64,000 nt of DNA, taken from positions 1-64,000 of the forward strand of contig DASVBE010000311.1 in NCBI GenBank assembly GCA_036375995.1, written 5' to 3'. The notes under the pieces were generated by a model. That model did no database searches. It was given only the letters and a program-made list of their open reading frames with translations, and was not told where the DNA came from. Origin of the DNA: DASVBE01 sp036375995 (lineage in GTDB: Bacteria; Actinomycetota; Actinomycetes; Streptosporangiales; Streptosporangiaceae). Made by a program: the position numbers and the translations under genes. Below, in pieces: positions 7,590 through 16,364 of the stretch (positions are counted from its first letter, which is position 1; the number at the start of each line of letters is the position of its first letter).

Positions 7590-8924
7590 GTGCTGACGTT
7601 GGTCACAGCTCTCGTGGTGATCCTCGCGATCCTGGTGCTTGCGGGCCTGGTCGCCGCCGGCCGGTCGCTGCGGATCGTCCAGCAGTACGAACAGGGGATC
7701 GTGTTCCGGTTCGGCAAGGTACTGCCGGGCACCCGGGGACCGGGGCTGCACGTCATCCGGCCCATCGGGGACCGGATGCAGAAGATCAACATGCAGATCA
7801 TCGCCATGGCGGTGCCCGCGCAGGACGGCATCACCAGGGATAACGTCACCGTCCGCGTCGACGCGGTGGTCTACTTCCGGGTCGTCGACCCGATCAAGGC
7901 CACGGTGAACGTGCAGAACTACATGTTCGCGGTGTCGCAGCAGGCGCAGACCTCGCTCCGGTCGATCATCGGCCAGTCCGAGATGGACCAGCTGCTGGCC
8001 GAGCGGGCCACGGTGAACAAGGAGCTCCGCCGGGTCATCGACGAGCCGACCGAGGGGCCGTGGGGGATCCGGGTCGAGCGGGTGGAGATCAAGGACGTCA
8101 GCCTGCCCGAGGGGATGAAGCGGTCGATGTCCCGGCAGGCCGAGGCCGAGCGGGAGCGCCGCGCCCGGATCATCACCGCGGACGGTGAGTACCAGGCCTC
8201 CAAGCGGCTGGCCGCGGCGGCCAACGTGATGGCCCGCGACCCGGCCGCGCTGCAGCTCCGGCTGCTGCAGACGGTGGTCGAGGTGGCCGCGGAGCGCAAC
8301 AGCACGCTGGTCATGCCGATCCCGGTGGAGCTGCTGCGGTTCTTCGACAAGTTCTCTCCGCCCAGCACGGAACCCGGGCCCGGCCAGGAGTCCCTGGCCG
8401 ACTACGGCGACGCCGAGGTCGCCGAGGCCGAGGCGGAAATCGCCGGCCGCGGCGAACCGCTGGAGATCCCCGAGGTGCCCCGCATCCCGGAGATCTCCGC
8501 AGAGCCGCCGGCCGCGACCGGCCACGTGGACCTGACCGACACCATGCCCGGCGTGGGCGAGCACCCGGAGGCCGCGGGAGCCGGATTCGCCCCGCTGGAC
8601 GGCCCGCCGCAGGCCGCGTCGTTCGCTCCGCTGACGCAGGACGCGCCGCCGTTCGACGCCGGGCCCTACGCAGCCCCGGAGGTCACTCCCGACCCGCTGG
8701 CCGAGACCGCCACCATGGAGGCGGTGCCGGAGCCGCCCGCGACCGCGGAGCTGCCGGCCGTGCCCCCGGCCGCGGCCGGGACTGAGGAGATGCCCGCCGT
8801 GCCCGCGGACGGCGACCCGCCCGCGCCGCGCCCCCGGCGGCGCACCACGGCGCCGGGCAGCACCGCGAAGCGGCCCGCCACATCCTCCCGGCGGCGCAAG
8901 CCCGCCGACGGCTCTGGCGATTAG
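7590..8924 (+). CDS. SPFH/Band 7 (slipin-type) membrane protein
   Basis: 444 residues. One N-terminal membrane helix (about 3-23) is followed by the prohibitin-homology domain: VQQYEQGIVFRFGK, PGLHVIRPIGD, DGITRDNVTVRVDAVVYFRV, then an Ala/Glu/Arg-rich helical segment (RQAEAERERRARI). This is the slipin/stomatin pattern; such proteins form membrane microdomain scaffolds. From about 270 the protein is an acidic Pro/Ala/Glu-rich tail ending in a basic RRRR/RRRK segment, longer than usual for slipins. Start uncertain: GTG 7590 or TTG 7599; the latter has a better spaced Shine-Dalgarno (GAAAGAGGTG). It is divergent from the ArsA pair. Confidence 0.88.
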   Translation: MLTLVTALVVILAILVLAGLVAAGRSLRIVQQYEQGIVFRFGKVLPGTRGPGLHVIRPIGDRMQKINMQIIAMAVPAQDGITRDNVTVRVDAVVYFRVVDPIKATVNVQNYMFAVSQQAQTSLRSIIGQSEMDQLLAERATVNKELRRVIDEPTEGPWGIRVERVEIKDVSLPEGMKRSMSRQAEAERERRARIITADGEYQASKRLAAAANVMARDPAALQLRLLQTVVEVAAERNSTLVMPIPVELLRFFDKFSPPSTEPGPGQESLADYGDAEVAEAEAEIAGRGEPLEIPEVPRIPEISAEPPAATGHVDLTDTMPGVGEHPEAAGAGFAPLDGPPQAASFAPLTQDAPPFDAGPYAAPEVTPDPLAETATMEAVPEPPATAELPAVPPAAAGTEEMPAVPADGDPPAPRPRRRTTAPGSTAKRPATSSRRRKPADGSGD

Positions 8925-8981
8925 CAGCACGGGCAGATAAGCGCCCCCGGCGCTGCCCGGGGCCGCCCAGGCCGGCCCCGC

Positions 8982-8987
8982 TAGAGT
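8982..8987 (+). promoter_or_regulatory. -10 hexamer TAGAGT, leaderless start of DUF4177 gene
   Basis: TAGAGT ends 6 nt before the ATG at 8994; no Shine-Dalgarno is present. Confidence 0.5.
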
Positions 8988-8993
8988 CTGCTC

Positions 8994-9149
8994 ATGCAGA
9001 AATGGGAGTACGCGACGGTGCCGTTGCTGGTGCACGCAACCAAGCAGATCCTGGACACCTGGGGGGAAGACGGCTGGGAGCTGGTCACCGTGATCCCCGG
9101 GCCGAGCGCGGAGCAGCTGGTCGCCTACCTGAAACGGCCGTCGGCATGA
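8994..9149 (+). CDS. DUF4177 small protein (Rv3678A-like)
   Basis: 51-residue protein beginning MQKWEYATVPLL with a central WGEDGWELVTVIPG, the signature of the DUF4177 family. It overlaps the RidA gene by ATGA, as its homologue precedes Rv3678c. The function is unknown; the conserved pairing with RidA suggests joint expression. A TAGAGT -10 hexamer ends 6 nt upstream and implies a leaderless message. Confidence 0.88.
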   Translation: MQKWEYATVPLLVHATKQILDTWGEDGWELVTVIPGPSAEQLVAYLKRPSA

Positions 9150-9619
9150 GCGCCCCCGGATCCCCCGAGGAGCGGCTGGCCGCGCTGGGCCTGTCCCTGC
9201 CGCCGGTCACCCCGCCCGCCGCGGCCTACGTGCCCGCGCTCCGGACAGGCAACTACATCTACGTCTCCGGCCAGCTTCCGATCGTGGACGGCAAGCTGCA
9301 GGGCACCGGCAAGGTCGGCGCCGGGGTCAGCCCGGAGGACGCCGCCCGGCTGGCCCGGCTGTGCGCGCTGAACGCGCTGGCCGCCGCCGCGGACGTGGCC
9401 GGCGGGCTGTCCCGGATCAAGCGGATCGTGAAGGTCCTCGGCTTCGTGGCCAGCGCGCCGGACTTCACCGGCCAGCCGCTGGTCGTCAACGGCGCCAGCG
9501 AGCTGCTCCAGGACGTGTTCGGCGAGAACGGCAAGCACGCCCGCAGCGCGGTCGGCGTGGCCGTGCTGCCGCTGGACACCCCGGTGGAGGTCGAGCTGAT
9601 CGCGGAGGTGGACGGCTAG
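9146..9619 (+). CDS. RidA/YjgF family protein
   Basis: 157-residue RidA-fold protein: ALRTGNYIYVSGQLPI, GKVGAGVSPEDAARLARLCALNALAA, RIVKVLGFVAS and a C-terminal RSAVGVAVLPLDTPVEVELIAEV. RidA proteins hydrolyse reactive enamine/imine intermediates released by PLP enzymes, but the catalytic Arg of canonical RidA (usually in an ARxxxxVxxLP context) is not conserved in register here, so this belongs to one of the divergent Rid subfamilies. It corresponds to Rv3678c and starts inside the stop of the DUF4177 gene. Confidence 0.88.
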   Translation: MSAPGSPEERLAALGLSLPPVTPPAAAYVPALRTGNYIYVSGQLPIVDGKLQGTGKVGAGVSPEDAARLARLCALNALAAAADVAGGLSRIKRIVKVLGFVASAPDFTGQPLVVNGASELLQDVFGENGKHARSAVGVAVLPLDTPVEVELIAEVDG

Positions 9620-9677
9620 CCGTCCGCGCTAGCCATCCAGCACAGGCCGGCGGGCCGCGGAACCGGAGGGTCAAGAG

Positions 9678-10544
9678 GTGGCAGCGGGCGAGGAGGACCA
9701 GGCGGCCCCGTTCCTGCGGGAGCTGGCCGGGCACGCCAAAGAGGTGATCGAGGGCCGGGCCGAGCCGGCCGTGCCCAGGGATGCGGCCACCGTGATGCTG
9801 GTGCGTCCCGCGGGCGGGGCCGGCCAGCCCGGCGGCGGCTTCGAGGTCTACATGCTCAAGCGGCAGTCCTCGATGAAGTTCGCGCCCGGGGCCTACGTCT
9901 TCCCTGGCGGCTCGGTCGACCCCCGGGACGCCGAGGCGGACCTGGCCTGGACCGGCCCGGACGCGGCCGAGTGGGGCCGCCTGCTGGGCGCGCCGCCGGG
10001 CCTGGCCCGGGCCCTGGTCTGCGCCGCGGTCAGGGAGACGTTCGAGGAATCGGGGGTGCTGCTGGCCGGGCCCTCCCCGGACGAGGTCGTCGCGGACACT
10101 ACGGCGGAGGACTGGGAGGCCGACCGGCACGCGCTGCTCGACCGGTCCCAGTCGCTGGCCGGCCTGCTCACCCGGCGCGGCCTGATGCTGCGCAGCGACC
10201 TGCTCCGGCCGTGGTCCCGGTGGATCACCCCGGAGCTCGAGCGGCGCCGCTACGACACCCGGTTCTTCGCCGCGGCGCTGCCGCCCGGCCAGCGGACCAG
10301 GGACGTGGGCGGCGAGGCCGCCGGGGTGGCCTGGGTCCGGCCCGCCGACGCGATCGCCGCGGGCCAGCGCCGGGAGATCTTCCTGATGCTGCCGACCCGG
10401 ATCACGCTGGGCGAACTGGACTCGTGCGGCACGGTGGGCGGGGTGCTGGCCGCCCGCCGCCAGATCACCCCGATGCGGCCCGAGGTCACGCTCACCAGCG
10501 AGGGACCCAAGCTGCACCTGAACGGTGAGGAGCAGCCGATATGA
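9678..10544 (+). CDS. NUDIX hydrolase
   Basis: 288 residues. The core shows PGAYVFPGGSVD and a stretched NUDIX box ending AAVRETFEESGVLL; the first Gly of the box is separated by an insertion, as in the NUDT19/NUDT7-like group that acts on CoA derivatives. The substrate is not predictable. GTG 9678 has GGAGGG 13 nt upstream. The stop overlaps the next gene by ATGA, so it is coupled to the metallo-hydrolase. Confidence 0.85.
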   Translation: MAAGEEDQAAPFLRELAGHAKEVIEGRAEPAVPRDAATVMLVRPAGGAGQPGGGFEVYMLKRQSSMKFAPGAYVFPGGSVDPRDAEADLAWTGPDAAEWGRLLGAPPGLARALVCAAVRETFEESGVLLAGPSPDEVVADTTAEDWEADRHALLDRSQSLAGLLTRRGLMLRSDLLRPWSRWITPELERRRYDTRFFAAALPPGQRTRDVGGEAAGVAWVRPADAIAAGQRREIFLMLPTRITLGELDSCGTVGGVLAARRQITPMRPEVTLTSEGPKLHLNGEEQPI

Positions 10545-11371
10545 CCAGCCCGCCCGGTCCTGACCCCCGCATCGACGGGTCCGGCACCGGCCGGGCCCGC
10601 TGCGTCCTGGCGCCCAACCCGTCCCCGATGACCCTGGACGGCACCAACACCTGGCTGATCGCCGAGCCCGGCTCGGCTACCGCGATCGTGGTCGACCCCG
10701 GCCCGGACGACGAGGGGCATCTGCGCCGGGTGCACCACGCCGCGACCGCCGCGGGCCAGCGGATCAGCCAGATCGTGCTGACCCACGGGCACCTGGACCA
10801 TTCCGAGGGGGCACGGCGGCTGGCCGAGCTGGCCGGCGCCCCGGTGCTGGCCCTGGACCCGGCCCAGCGGCTGGGCGACGGCGGCCTGGCCCCCGGCGAC
10901 GTGCTCACCGCGGCCGGCTGCGAGGTACGGGTGATCGGCACGCCCGGGCACACCGCCGACTCGGCCTGCCTGCTGATCGAGGCCGACCAGGCGGTGCTGA
11001 CCGGCGATACCGTGCTGGGCCGCGGCACCACGGTGATCGCCGACGACGGCCGGCTCGGCCCGTACCTGGACTCGCTGCGGCGGCTGCGGGCGCTGGCCGG
11101 CGAGCAGGACCTGCGCGTGCTGCTGCCCGGGCACGGCCCGCTGCTCGCCGACCCGGCCGGCATCCTGGACTACTACCTGGCGCACCGGGCCGAGCGGCTG
11201 GCCGAGGTGCGGGCCGCGCTGGCGGCCGGGGACCGGACCCCGGCGGAGATCGTCGAGCGGGTGTACGCGGACGTGCACCGGGCGCTCTGGCCCGCCGCGG
11301 AGATGTCGGTCCGGGCCCAGCTCGGCTACCTGGCCGAGCGCGGCGAGATACCGGGAGACACGCAGGCCTAG
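10541..11371 (+). CDS. Metallo-beta-lactamase-fold hydrolase (Rv3677c/LACTB2-like)
   Basis: 276 residues with the metal-binding THGHLDH motif (about 80-86), a GTPGHTADS His, a TGDTVLG Asp and a LLPGHGP His. A C-terminal helical extension (about 215-270) containing DVHRALWPAAE is the LACTB2-type winged region. LACTB2 relatives act as endoribonucleases or thioesterases; the role here is open. The TAG stop is shared in reverse with the convergent crp gene through a CTAG overlap. Confidence 0.9.
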   Translation: MTSPPGPDPRIDGSGTGRARCVLAPNPSPMTLDGTNTWLIAEPGSATAIVVDPGPDDEGHLRRVHHAATAAGQRISQIVLTHGHLDHSEGARRLAELAGAPVLALDPAQRLGDGGLAPGDVLTAAGCEVRVIGTPGHTADSACLLIEADQAVLTGDTVLGRGTTVIADDGRLGPYLDSLRRLRALAGEQDLRVLLPGHGPLLADPAGILDYYLAHRAERLAEVRAALAAGDRTPAEIVERVYADVHRALWPAAEMSVRAQLGYLAERGEIPGDTQA

Positions 11372-12051
11372 CGGGACCGCTTGCGGAGCCGTTCCGGCTC
11401 GAGCAGCAGCACCGACTTGGCGGACAGCTGGAGCCAGCCGCGGGCGGCGAAGTCGGCCAGCGCCTTGTTCACGGTTTCCCTGGACGCGCCGACCAGCTGG
11501 GCCAGCTCCTCCTGAGTGAGGTCGTGGTGCACCTGGAGGCCCTGGTCCTGCGGCTCGCCGAACCGGTCCGCGAGGTCCAGCAGGGCCTTGGCGACCCGGC
11601 CGGGCACGTCGGTGAAGACCAGGTCGGCGGTCACGTCGTTGGCCCGCCGCAGCCGCTGGGCCAGCGCCTGGAGCAGGTGCAGGGCCACGTCCGGGCGGCC
11701 GGTCAGCCACTGCCGCAGGAAATCGTGGTCGAGCGAGCCGAGCCGGGTGTCGGTCACCGCCACCGCGCTCGAGGTGCGCGGCCGCGGGTCGAACATGGAC
11801 AGCTCGCCGAACATCTCGCCGGGCCCGAGTACCTGCAGCAGGTTCTCCCGGCCATCCGCGGCCGCCCGGGTCAGCTTCACCTTGCCGTCGATGATCACGT
11901 AAAGCTCGTGGCCCGAGACCCCCTCGGCGAACAGCACCTCGCCGCGCGCGATATCCACCGTCGCCATGCCGGCCTGGAGCGCCGCCGCGTCGGCCGGATC
12001 CAGCGCCTCGAACAGCGGGGACCGCCGCAGCACGTCAAAAGCGTGGTCCAC
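11368..12051 (-). CDS. crp: Crp/Fnr family cAMP receptor protein
   Basis: 227 residues, close to M. tuberculosis Crp (Rv3676). The cyclic-nucleotide-binding domain contains GEMFGELSMFDPRPRTSSA, with the Arg and Ser that contact cAMP. The HTH domain contains DLTQEELAQLVGASRETVNKALADF. Start: GTG 12051 has GAGGAGG 8 nt upstream, and the encoded N-terminus matches the family; the frame opens further at 12126. In mycobacteria nth lies next to crp, but here the pyrophosphatase gene follows, so synteny breaks at this point. Confidence 0.95.
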   Translation of the reverse strand: MDHAFDVLRRSPLFEALDPADAAALQAGMATVDIARGEVLFAEGVSGHELYVIIDGKVKLTRAAADGRENLLQVLGPGEMFGELSMFDPRPRTSSAVAVTDTRLGSLDHDFLRQWLTGRPDVALHLLQALAQRLRRANDVTADLVFTDVPGRVAKALLDLADRFGEPQDQGLQVHHDLTQEELAQLVGASRETVNKALADFAARGWLQLSAKSVLLLEPERLRKRSR

Positions 12052-12157
12052 GGTTGCCTCCTCGCCTGCTTTCCTGCACCCAGTGTCGCTCATCACCGGG
12101 CGGCGCGCATGCCCTGCGGCCTGCACCGCAGCACGGCCGGCCGCGGCGGGCGGCCGG

Positions 12158-12643
12158 CTAGCCCGCCGCGGCCAGCCGGTCCCGGCACGCCCGGATCTCG
12201 ACTTCGGCCGCGGCCTTGCCGACCCAGGTGGCGGCCTCGACCTCCTTGCCGGGCTCCAGCGCCTTGTACACCTCGAAGAAGTGCTGTATCTCCAGCAGGT
12301 CGAAGTCCGATACGTCGCTGATGTCGGTCAGATGGGCCATCCGCGGGTCGGTGGACGCGACACACAGCACCTTGTCGTCCGCGCCCTTCTCGTCCCGCAT
12401 CCGGAACATGCCGATCGCCCGGCAGTGGATCAGGCAGCCGGGGAACGTCGGCTCCTCCAGGATCACCAGCGCGTCCAGCGGGTCTCCGTCATCGGCTAGC
12501 GTGTCCTCGACAAACCCGTAGTCGGCTGGGTAGCGGGTCGACGTGAACAGCATCCGGTCCAGCCGGATACGCCCGGTCTCATGATCCATCTCGTACTTGT
12601 TCCGCGTCCCCTTCGGGATCTCAATGACGACATCGAACTCCAC
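12158..12643 (-). CDS. ppa: Inorganic pyrophosphatase
   Basis: 161-residue family I soluble pyrophosphatase. Signatures: EIPKGTRNKYEMD, RYPADYGFVEDTLADDGDPLDALV (metal-binding Asp cluster), and LLEIQHFFEVYK. It hydrolyses PPi and drives biosynthetic reactions. GTG start at 12643. It is divergent from dacB, which is the gene order found at Rv3628/Rv3627c. Confidence 0.96.
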   Translation of the reverse strand: MEFDVVIEIPKGTRNKYEMDHETGRIRLDRMLFTSTRYPADYGFVEDTLADDGDPLDALVILEEPTFPGCLIHCRAIGMFRMRDEKGADDKVLCVASTDPRMAHLTDISDVSDFDLLEIQHFFEVYKALEPGKEVEAATWVGKAAAEVEIRACRDRLAAAG

Positions 12644-12705
12644 GCTGCGCTCCCTGGCCGGTCGGGAATGGGGCCGGTGATCAGCATCTCGCGAACGGCG
12701 GACGG

Positions 12706-14139
12706 GTGACGAGCCGGCTCGGCCGGGTGGCCCTGGTGTGCCTGGCCCTGCTGATTGTGTTCACGCTGGCGGCCGGCGCCGCGGTGGCCAGGCTGCTGCC
12801 CAGGCGGCTGGCGCTGTGGAAGATCCCGGCGGTGGCCACCCGCACGGTGGCCGGCGCCCCGGTGGTGCTCGGCCCGGCCAGCGCGCCGACCGGCCCGCCG
12901 GTCACCCCGAGCGGGCTGTCCGCCGCGCTGTCCGGGACGCTCGCGCTGCCCGCTCTTGGCCCGGACCCGGCCGCGCTGGTGACCAGCCTGGACACCGGGC
13001 AGGTGCTGCTGGACAACGGCGCTACCCGCCCGGCCACGCCGGCCTCCACCGCGAAGCTGGCCACCGCGGTGGCCAGCCTGGCCGTGCTCGGGCCCAGCAG
13101 GCAGCTGCGCACCACGGTGGTGAACGGGTCCGGCCCGGGCCAGATCGTGCTGGTCGGCGGCGGCGACCCGACGCTGGCCGCGGGACCGCCGCCGCCGGGC
13201 AGCTATCCCCGGCCCGCGTCGCTGTCCGCGCTGGCTGCGGCCACCGCCCGGCGGCTGCACGCCCAGCACCGCAGCTCGGTCCGGGTCGGCTACGACACCT
13301 CGCTGTTCTCCGGCCCGGACCTCGGCCCCGGCTGGCCGCCGAGCTACATCAGCACCGGCAACGTCACCGCCATCACCGCGCTGGAGGTGGACCAGGGCCG
13401 GCTGACCACGGGCGGCCAGCCGCAGGACGCCGACGACCCGGGCAACTTCCGGCCCCGCTCGCTGACCCCGGCGGCGGACGCGGCGGCGGCCTTCGCCAGC
13501 TCCCTCAGCCGGGACGGCATCACCGTGCAGGGCCCGGCCGAGCCCGCTACCGCGCGGCCCGGCGCGGCCACCATCGCCAGCGTGGCCTCGCCGCCGGTGG
13601 CGCAGATCGTGCAGTGGATGCTGATCGAGAGCAACAACGTGATCGCGGAGGACCTGGCCCGGCAGGTGGCCATCGCCACGCACCGGCCCGCCACGTTCAG
13701 CGGCGCCGCGGCCGCGGTGATGGCCGCGGACCGGCGGCTGGGCGTGACCGGCCTGACGCTGGCCGACGGCAGCGGGCTGTCCCCGCAGGACCTGATCACC
13801 CCGCAGGCGCTGGTCCAGCTGGTCACGCTGGCCGCCAAGGGCAGCCAGCCGGGGCTGCGGCCGGCCATCACCGGGCTGCCGGTGGCCGGCTTCACCGGCA
13901 CGCTCGCGCCGGGCGGCAGTGTGTTCGGCTCACCCGGGCCGCCCGCCAGCGGTGTGGTCCGGGCCAAGACCGGCAACCTGAACCGGGTCGTCACCCTGGC
14001 CGGGATCACCACCGCGGCCAACGGCCAGCTGCTGGCCTTCGCGTTCATGGCCGACAAGGTGCCCAAGGGCCAGCTGAGCGCGGCCGGCGCGGCCATTGAC
14101 CAGCTCGCCGCCAAGCTCTCGGGCTGCGGCTGCCACTAG
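12706..14139 (+). CDS. dacB: D-alanyl-D-alanine carboxypeptidase/endopeptidase (PBP4 type)
   Basis: 477-residue S13-family serine peptidase with an N-terminal signal anchor (about 7-30). The active-site motifs are STAK (SxxK, about 113-116), SNN within LIESNNVIAED, and KTG in RAKTGNLNRV. It trims or cleaves D-Ala-containing peptidoglycan cross-links outside the membrane. GTG start at 12706. The C-terminus ends in an unusual CGCH. It is followed 53 nt later by the metalloprotease gene, in the Rv3627c-Rv3626c order. Confidence 0.93.
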   Translation: MTSRLGRVALVCLALLIVFTLAAGAAVARLLPRRLALWKIPAVATRTVAGAPVVLGPASAPTGPPVTPSGLSAALSGTLALPALGPDPAALVTSLDTGQVLLDNGATRPATPASTAKLATAVASLAVLGPSRQLRTTVVNGSGPGQIVLVGGGDPTLAAGPPPPGSYPRPASLSALAAATARRLHAQHRSSVRVGYDTSLFSGPDLGPGWPPSYISTGNVTAITALEVDQGRLTTGGQPQDADDPGNFRPRSLTPAADAAAAFASSLSRDGITVQGPAEPATARPGAATIASVASPPVAQIVQWMLIESNNVIAEDLARQVAIATHRPATFSGAAAAVMAADRRLGVTGLTLADGSGLSPQDLITPQALVQLVTLAAKGSQPGLRPAITGLPVAGFTGTLAPGGSVFGSPGPPASGVVRAKTGNLNRVVTLAGITTAANGQLLAFAFMADKVPKGQLSAAGAAIDQLAAKLSGCGCH

Positions 14140-14180
14140 GGACAGACCCTGGGATGGCGCCGCAGGCCCGCGCGGCGACG

Positions 14181-14186
14181 TACGGT
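14181..14186 (+). promoter_or_regulatory. -10 hexamer TACGGT, leaderless start of metalloprotease gene
   Basis: TACGGT ends 6 nt before the GTG at 14193. A GGGAGG lies directly against the GTG, too close to be a working Shine-Dalgarno. Confidence 0.45.
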
Positions 14187-14192
14187 GGGAGG

Positions 14193-15302
14193 GTGAGCAG
14201 CCAGCAGATGATCGACTGGGACGTGGCCACCTCGACCGGTATCCGGTGGGTTCGGCCGGGTCCCGAGATCAGCCGGTCCGAGGCCAGGAAGGTGGTGGCC
14301 GAACTGCGCGAGCTGGCGGCCGCCGCAGCCGGCCCGGTCCGCGAGGTCACCGGTATGGAGGCGTTCGCCGACGGCGGCAAGGTCGCCGTGGTGGACCGGC
14401 CCGGGTGGATCCGCGCGAACGTGGACGGCTTCCGTGTCGTGCTCGACCCGCTCGCCGCGCGGATGCGCGAGCGCGCGCCCGTCGGCCCGGGCGGGATGCT
14501 CGCCACGGTCGGCTCCCGGGTCACCGGGATGCAGGCCGGGCTCATCCTGGCCTACCTGGCCAGCCGGGTGCTCGGCCAGTACGAGCTGTTCCTGCCGCCC
14601 GACCCGGACCAGCCGGAAAGCACCGCGCCGGCCGGGCGGCTGACCCTGGTCGCGCCGAACATCGTGATGGTGGAGCGCGAGCTCGGGGTCAACCCGCACG
14701 ACTTCCGCCGCTGGGTGTGCCTGCACGAGGAGACTCACCGCACCCAGTTCACCGCGGTGCCCTGGCTGCGCCCGTTCGTGCAGCAGCAGATGACCGAGTT
14801 CCTGCTGGCCTCCGACCTGGACCCGGCGTCGATCCTGGACCGGCTGCGGGCCGCCGCGGACGCGGTGGCCGGGGCGGTCCGCGGCGAGGGGGACAGCCTG
14901 ATCGAGGCCATCCAGAACCCGCGGCAGCGGGCCATCCTGGAGCGGCTCACCTCGGTGATGACGCTGGTCGAAGGGCACGGCGACTACGTGATGGACGCGG
15001 TCGGCCCGGCCGTGGTGCCGTCCGTGGCGCAGATCAGGGAGCGGTTCAGCAACCGGCGCACCAGCGCGGGCCGGATGGAGCAGGCGATCCGCCGGATCCT
15101 CGGCATCGACCTGAAGATGAAGCAGTACGAGCAGGGCTCCCGGTTCGTCCGCACCGTGGTGGATCAGGCCGGTATGGCCACCTTCAACAAGGTCTGGGAC
15201 TCGCCGGAATCGCTGCCGACCGCGGCCGAGATCGCCAGCCCCGGGCTGTGGCTGGAGCGGACCCGCGGCGGCGGCGGTCCCGCGCACGCCGAAGCCGGCT
15301 GA
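14193..15302 (+). CDS. Zinc-dependent metalloprotease (DUF2342, Rv3626c-like)
   Basis: 369 residues of the family also annotated as F420-biosynthesis-associated (TIGR03624). The zinc site is LHEETH (HExxH), followed by a downstream VEGHGDYVMD that could supply the third ligand. Its role is unknown; despite the family label no F420 gene is nearby. Start: GTG 14193, supported by the TACGGT hexamer 6 nt upstream and the family N-terminus IDWDVA; an in-frame ATG lies at 14154. Confidence 0.9.
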   Translation: MSSQQMIDWDVATSTGIRWVRPGPEISRSEARKVVAELRELAAAAAGPVREVTGMEAFADGGKVAVVDRPGWIRANVDGFRVVLDPLAARMRERAPVGPGGMLATVGSRVTGMQAGLILAYLASRVLGQYELFLPPDPDQPESTAPAGRLTLVAPNIVMVERELGVNPHDFRRWVCLHEETHRTQFTAVPWLRPFVQQQMTEFLLASDLDPASILDRLRAAADAVAGAVRGEGDSLIEAIQNPRQRAILERLTSVMTLVEGHGDYVMDAVGPAVVPSVAQIRERFSNRRTSAGRMEQAIRRILGIDLKMKQYEQGSRFVRTVVDQAGMATFNKVWDSPESLPTAAEIASPGLWLERTRGGGGPAHAEAG

Positions 15303-15317
15303 CCGGGCCCGCTGCCG

Positions 15318-16364
15318 ATGGGCCCCGACCCGGCCGTCGCCCAGGTGCGGCTCGCCGTCCGGAAGGCCCTGGCCACGCTGGCCGGCCCGGCCGGCGGGAT
15401 GAGCCGGCCCCTGGTGCTCGTGGCCTGCTCGGGCGGGCCGGACTCGCTGGCCCTGGCCGCCGCCACGGCGGCCGAGGCACCCCGGGCCGGCCTGGTGGCC
15501 GGCGGGGTCACCGTGGACCACGGTCTGCAGCCGGGCTCGGATGCACAGGCCGCCCGGGTCGCGCATACGCTGGCCGGCCTGGGCCTGGACCCGGTGCTGA
15601 CGGAAACGGTCAGCGCGGACGGGCCCGGCAGCCCGGAGGCGGCCGCCCGCGCGGCCCGGTACGCCGCGCTCGACGGCACCGCGGGCCGGCTGGGCGCGGT
15701 GGCCGTGCTGCTCGGGCACACCCTCGACGATCAGGCCGAGACCGTGCTGCTCGGGCTGGCCCGCGGGTCAGGGGCCCGGTCGCTGGCCGGGATGGCCCCG
15801 GTGTCCGGCCGTTACCTGCGGCCGCTGCTCGGCGTCCGGCGGGAGGTCACCATCGCGGCCTGCGCCGCCGAGGGCCTGCCGGCCTGGGCTGACCCGCACA
15901 ATACGGACCCGGCCTACACCCGGGTCCGGGTCCGGCACCAGGCGCTGCCCGCGCTGACTGCGGCGCTCGGCCCCGGCGTCGCTGAGGCGCTGGCCCGCAC
16001 CGCGGACCTGCTACGCGCCGACGCTGAGGTGCTCGACGCGCTGGCCGCCGCGGAACTGGCCCGGCTGCGGGACGCCGGCGGCGGGCTGGACGTCGCCGGG
16101 CTGGCCGCGCTGCCGGAGGCGGTCAGGACCCGGGTGCTGCACCAGGCCGCGGCGGAGGCGGGCTGCCCGCGCGGCGCGCTGTCCGCCCGGCACGTGGCCA
16201 GCCTGGCCGGGCTGGTCACCGGCTGGCGCGGGCAGCGCTGGACGGACCTGCCCGGGGGGATCCGGGGCGCACGGCGGTATGGCAAGCTGCTGTTCACCGC
16301 GCCGGCTCGCGCGGAGCAGGCCGACGGCACAGCAAACGCGGAGGGCGCGGGTGGACGCGACTGA
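15318..16364 (+). CDS. tilS: tRNA(Ile)-lysidine synthetase
   Basis: 348 residues. The PP-loop SGGPDSLAL lies near 39, followed by GVTVDHGLQ and GHTLDDQAETVLLGLARGSG, which define the N-type ATP-pyrophosphatase. The enzyme attaches lysine to C34 of tRNA-Ile(CAU) so that it reads AUA. It overlaps hpt by 14 nt, the conserved tilS-hpt pair found in many bacteria just upstream of ftsH. Confidence 0.94.
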   Translation: MGPDPAVAQVRLAVRKALATLAGPAGGMSRPLVLVACSGGPDSLALAAATAAEAPRAGLVAGGVTVDHGLQPGSDAQAARVAHTLAGLGLDPVLTETVSADGPGSPEAAARAARYAALDGTAGRLGAVAVLLGHTLDDQAETVLLGLARGSGARSLAGMAPVSGRYLRPLLGVRREVTIAACAAEGLPAWADPHNTDPAYTRVRVRHQALPALTAALGPGVAEALARTADLLRADAEVLDALAAAELARLRDAGGGLDVAGLAALPEAVRTRVLHQAAAEAGCPRGALSARHVASLAGLVTGWRGQRWTDLPGGIRGARRYGKLLFTAPARAEQADGTANAEGAGGRD

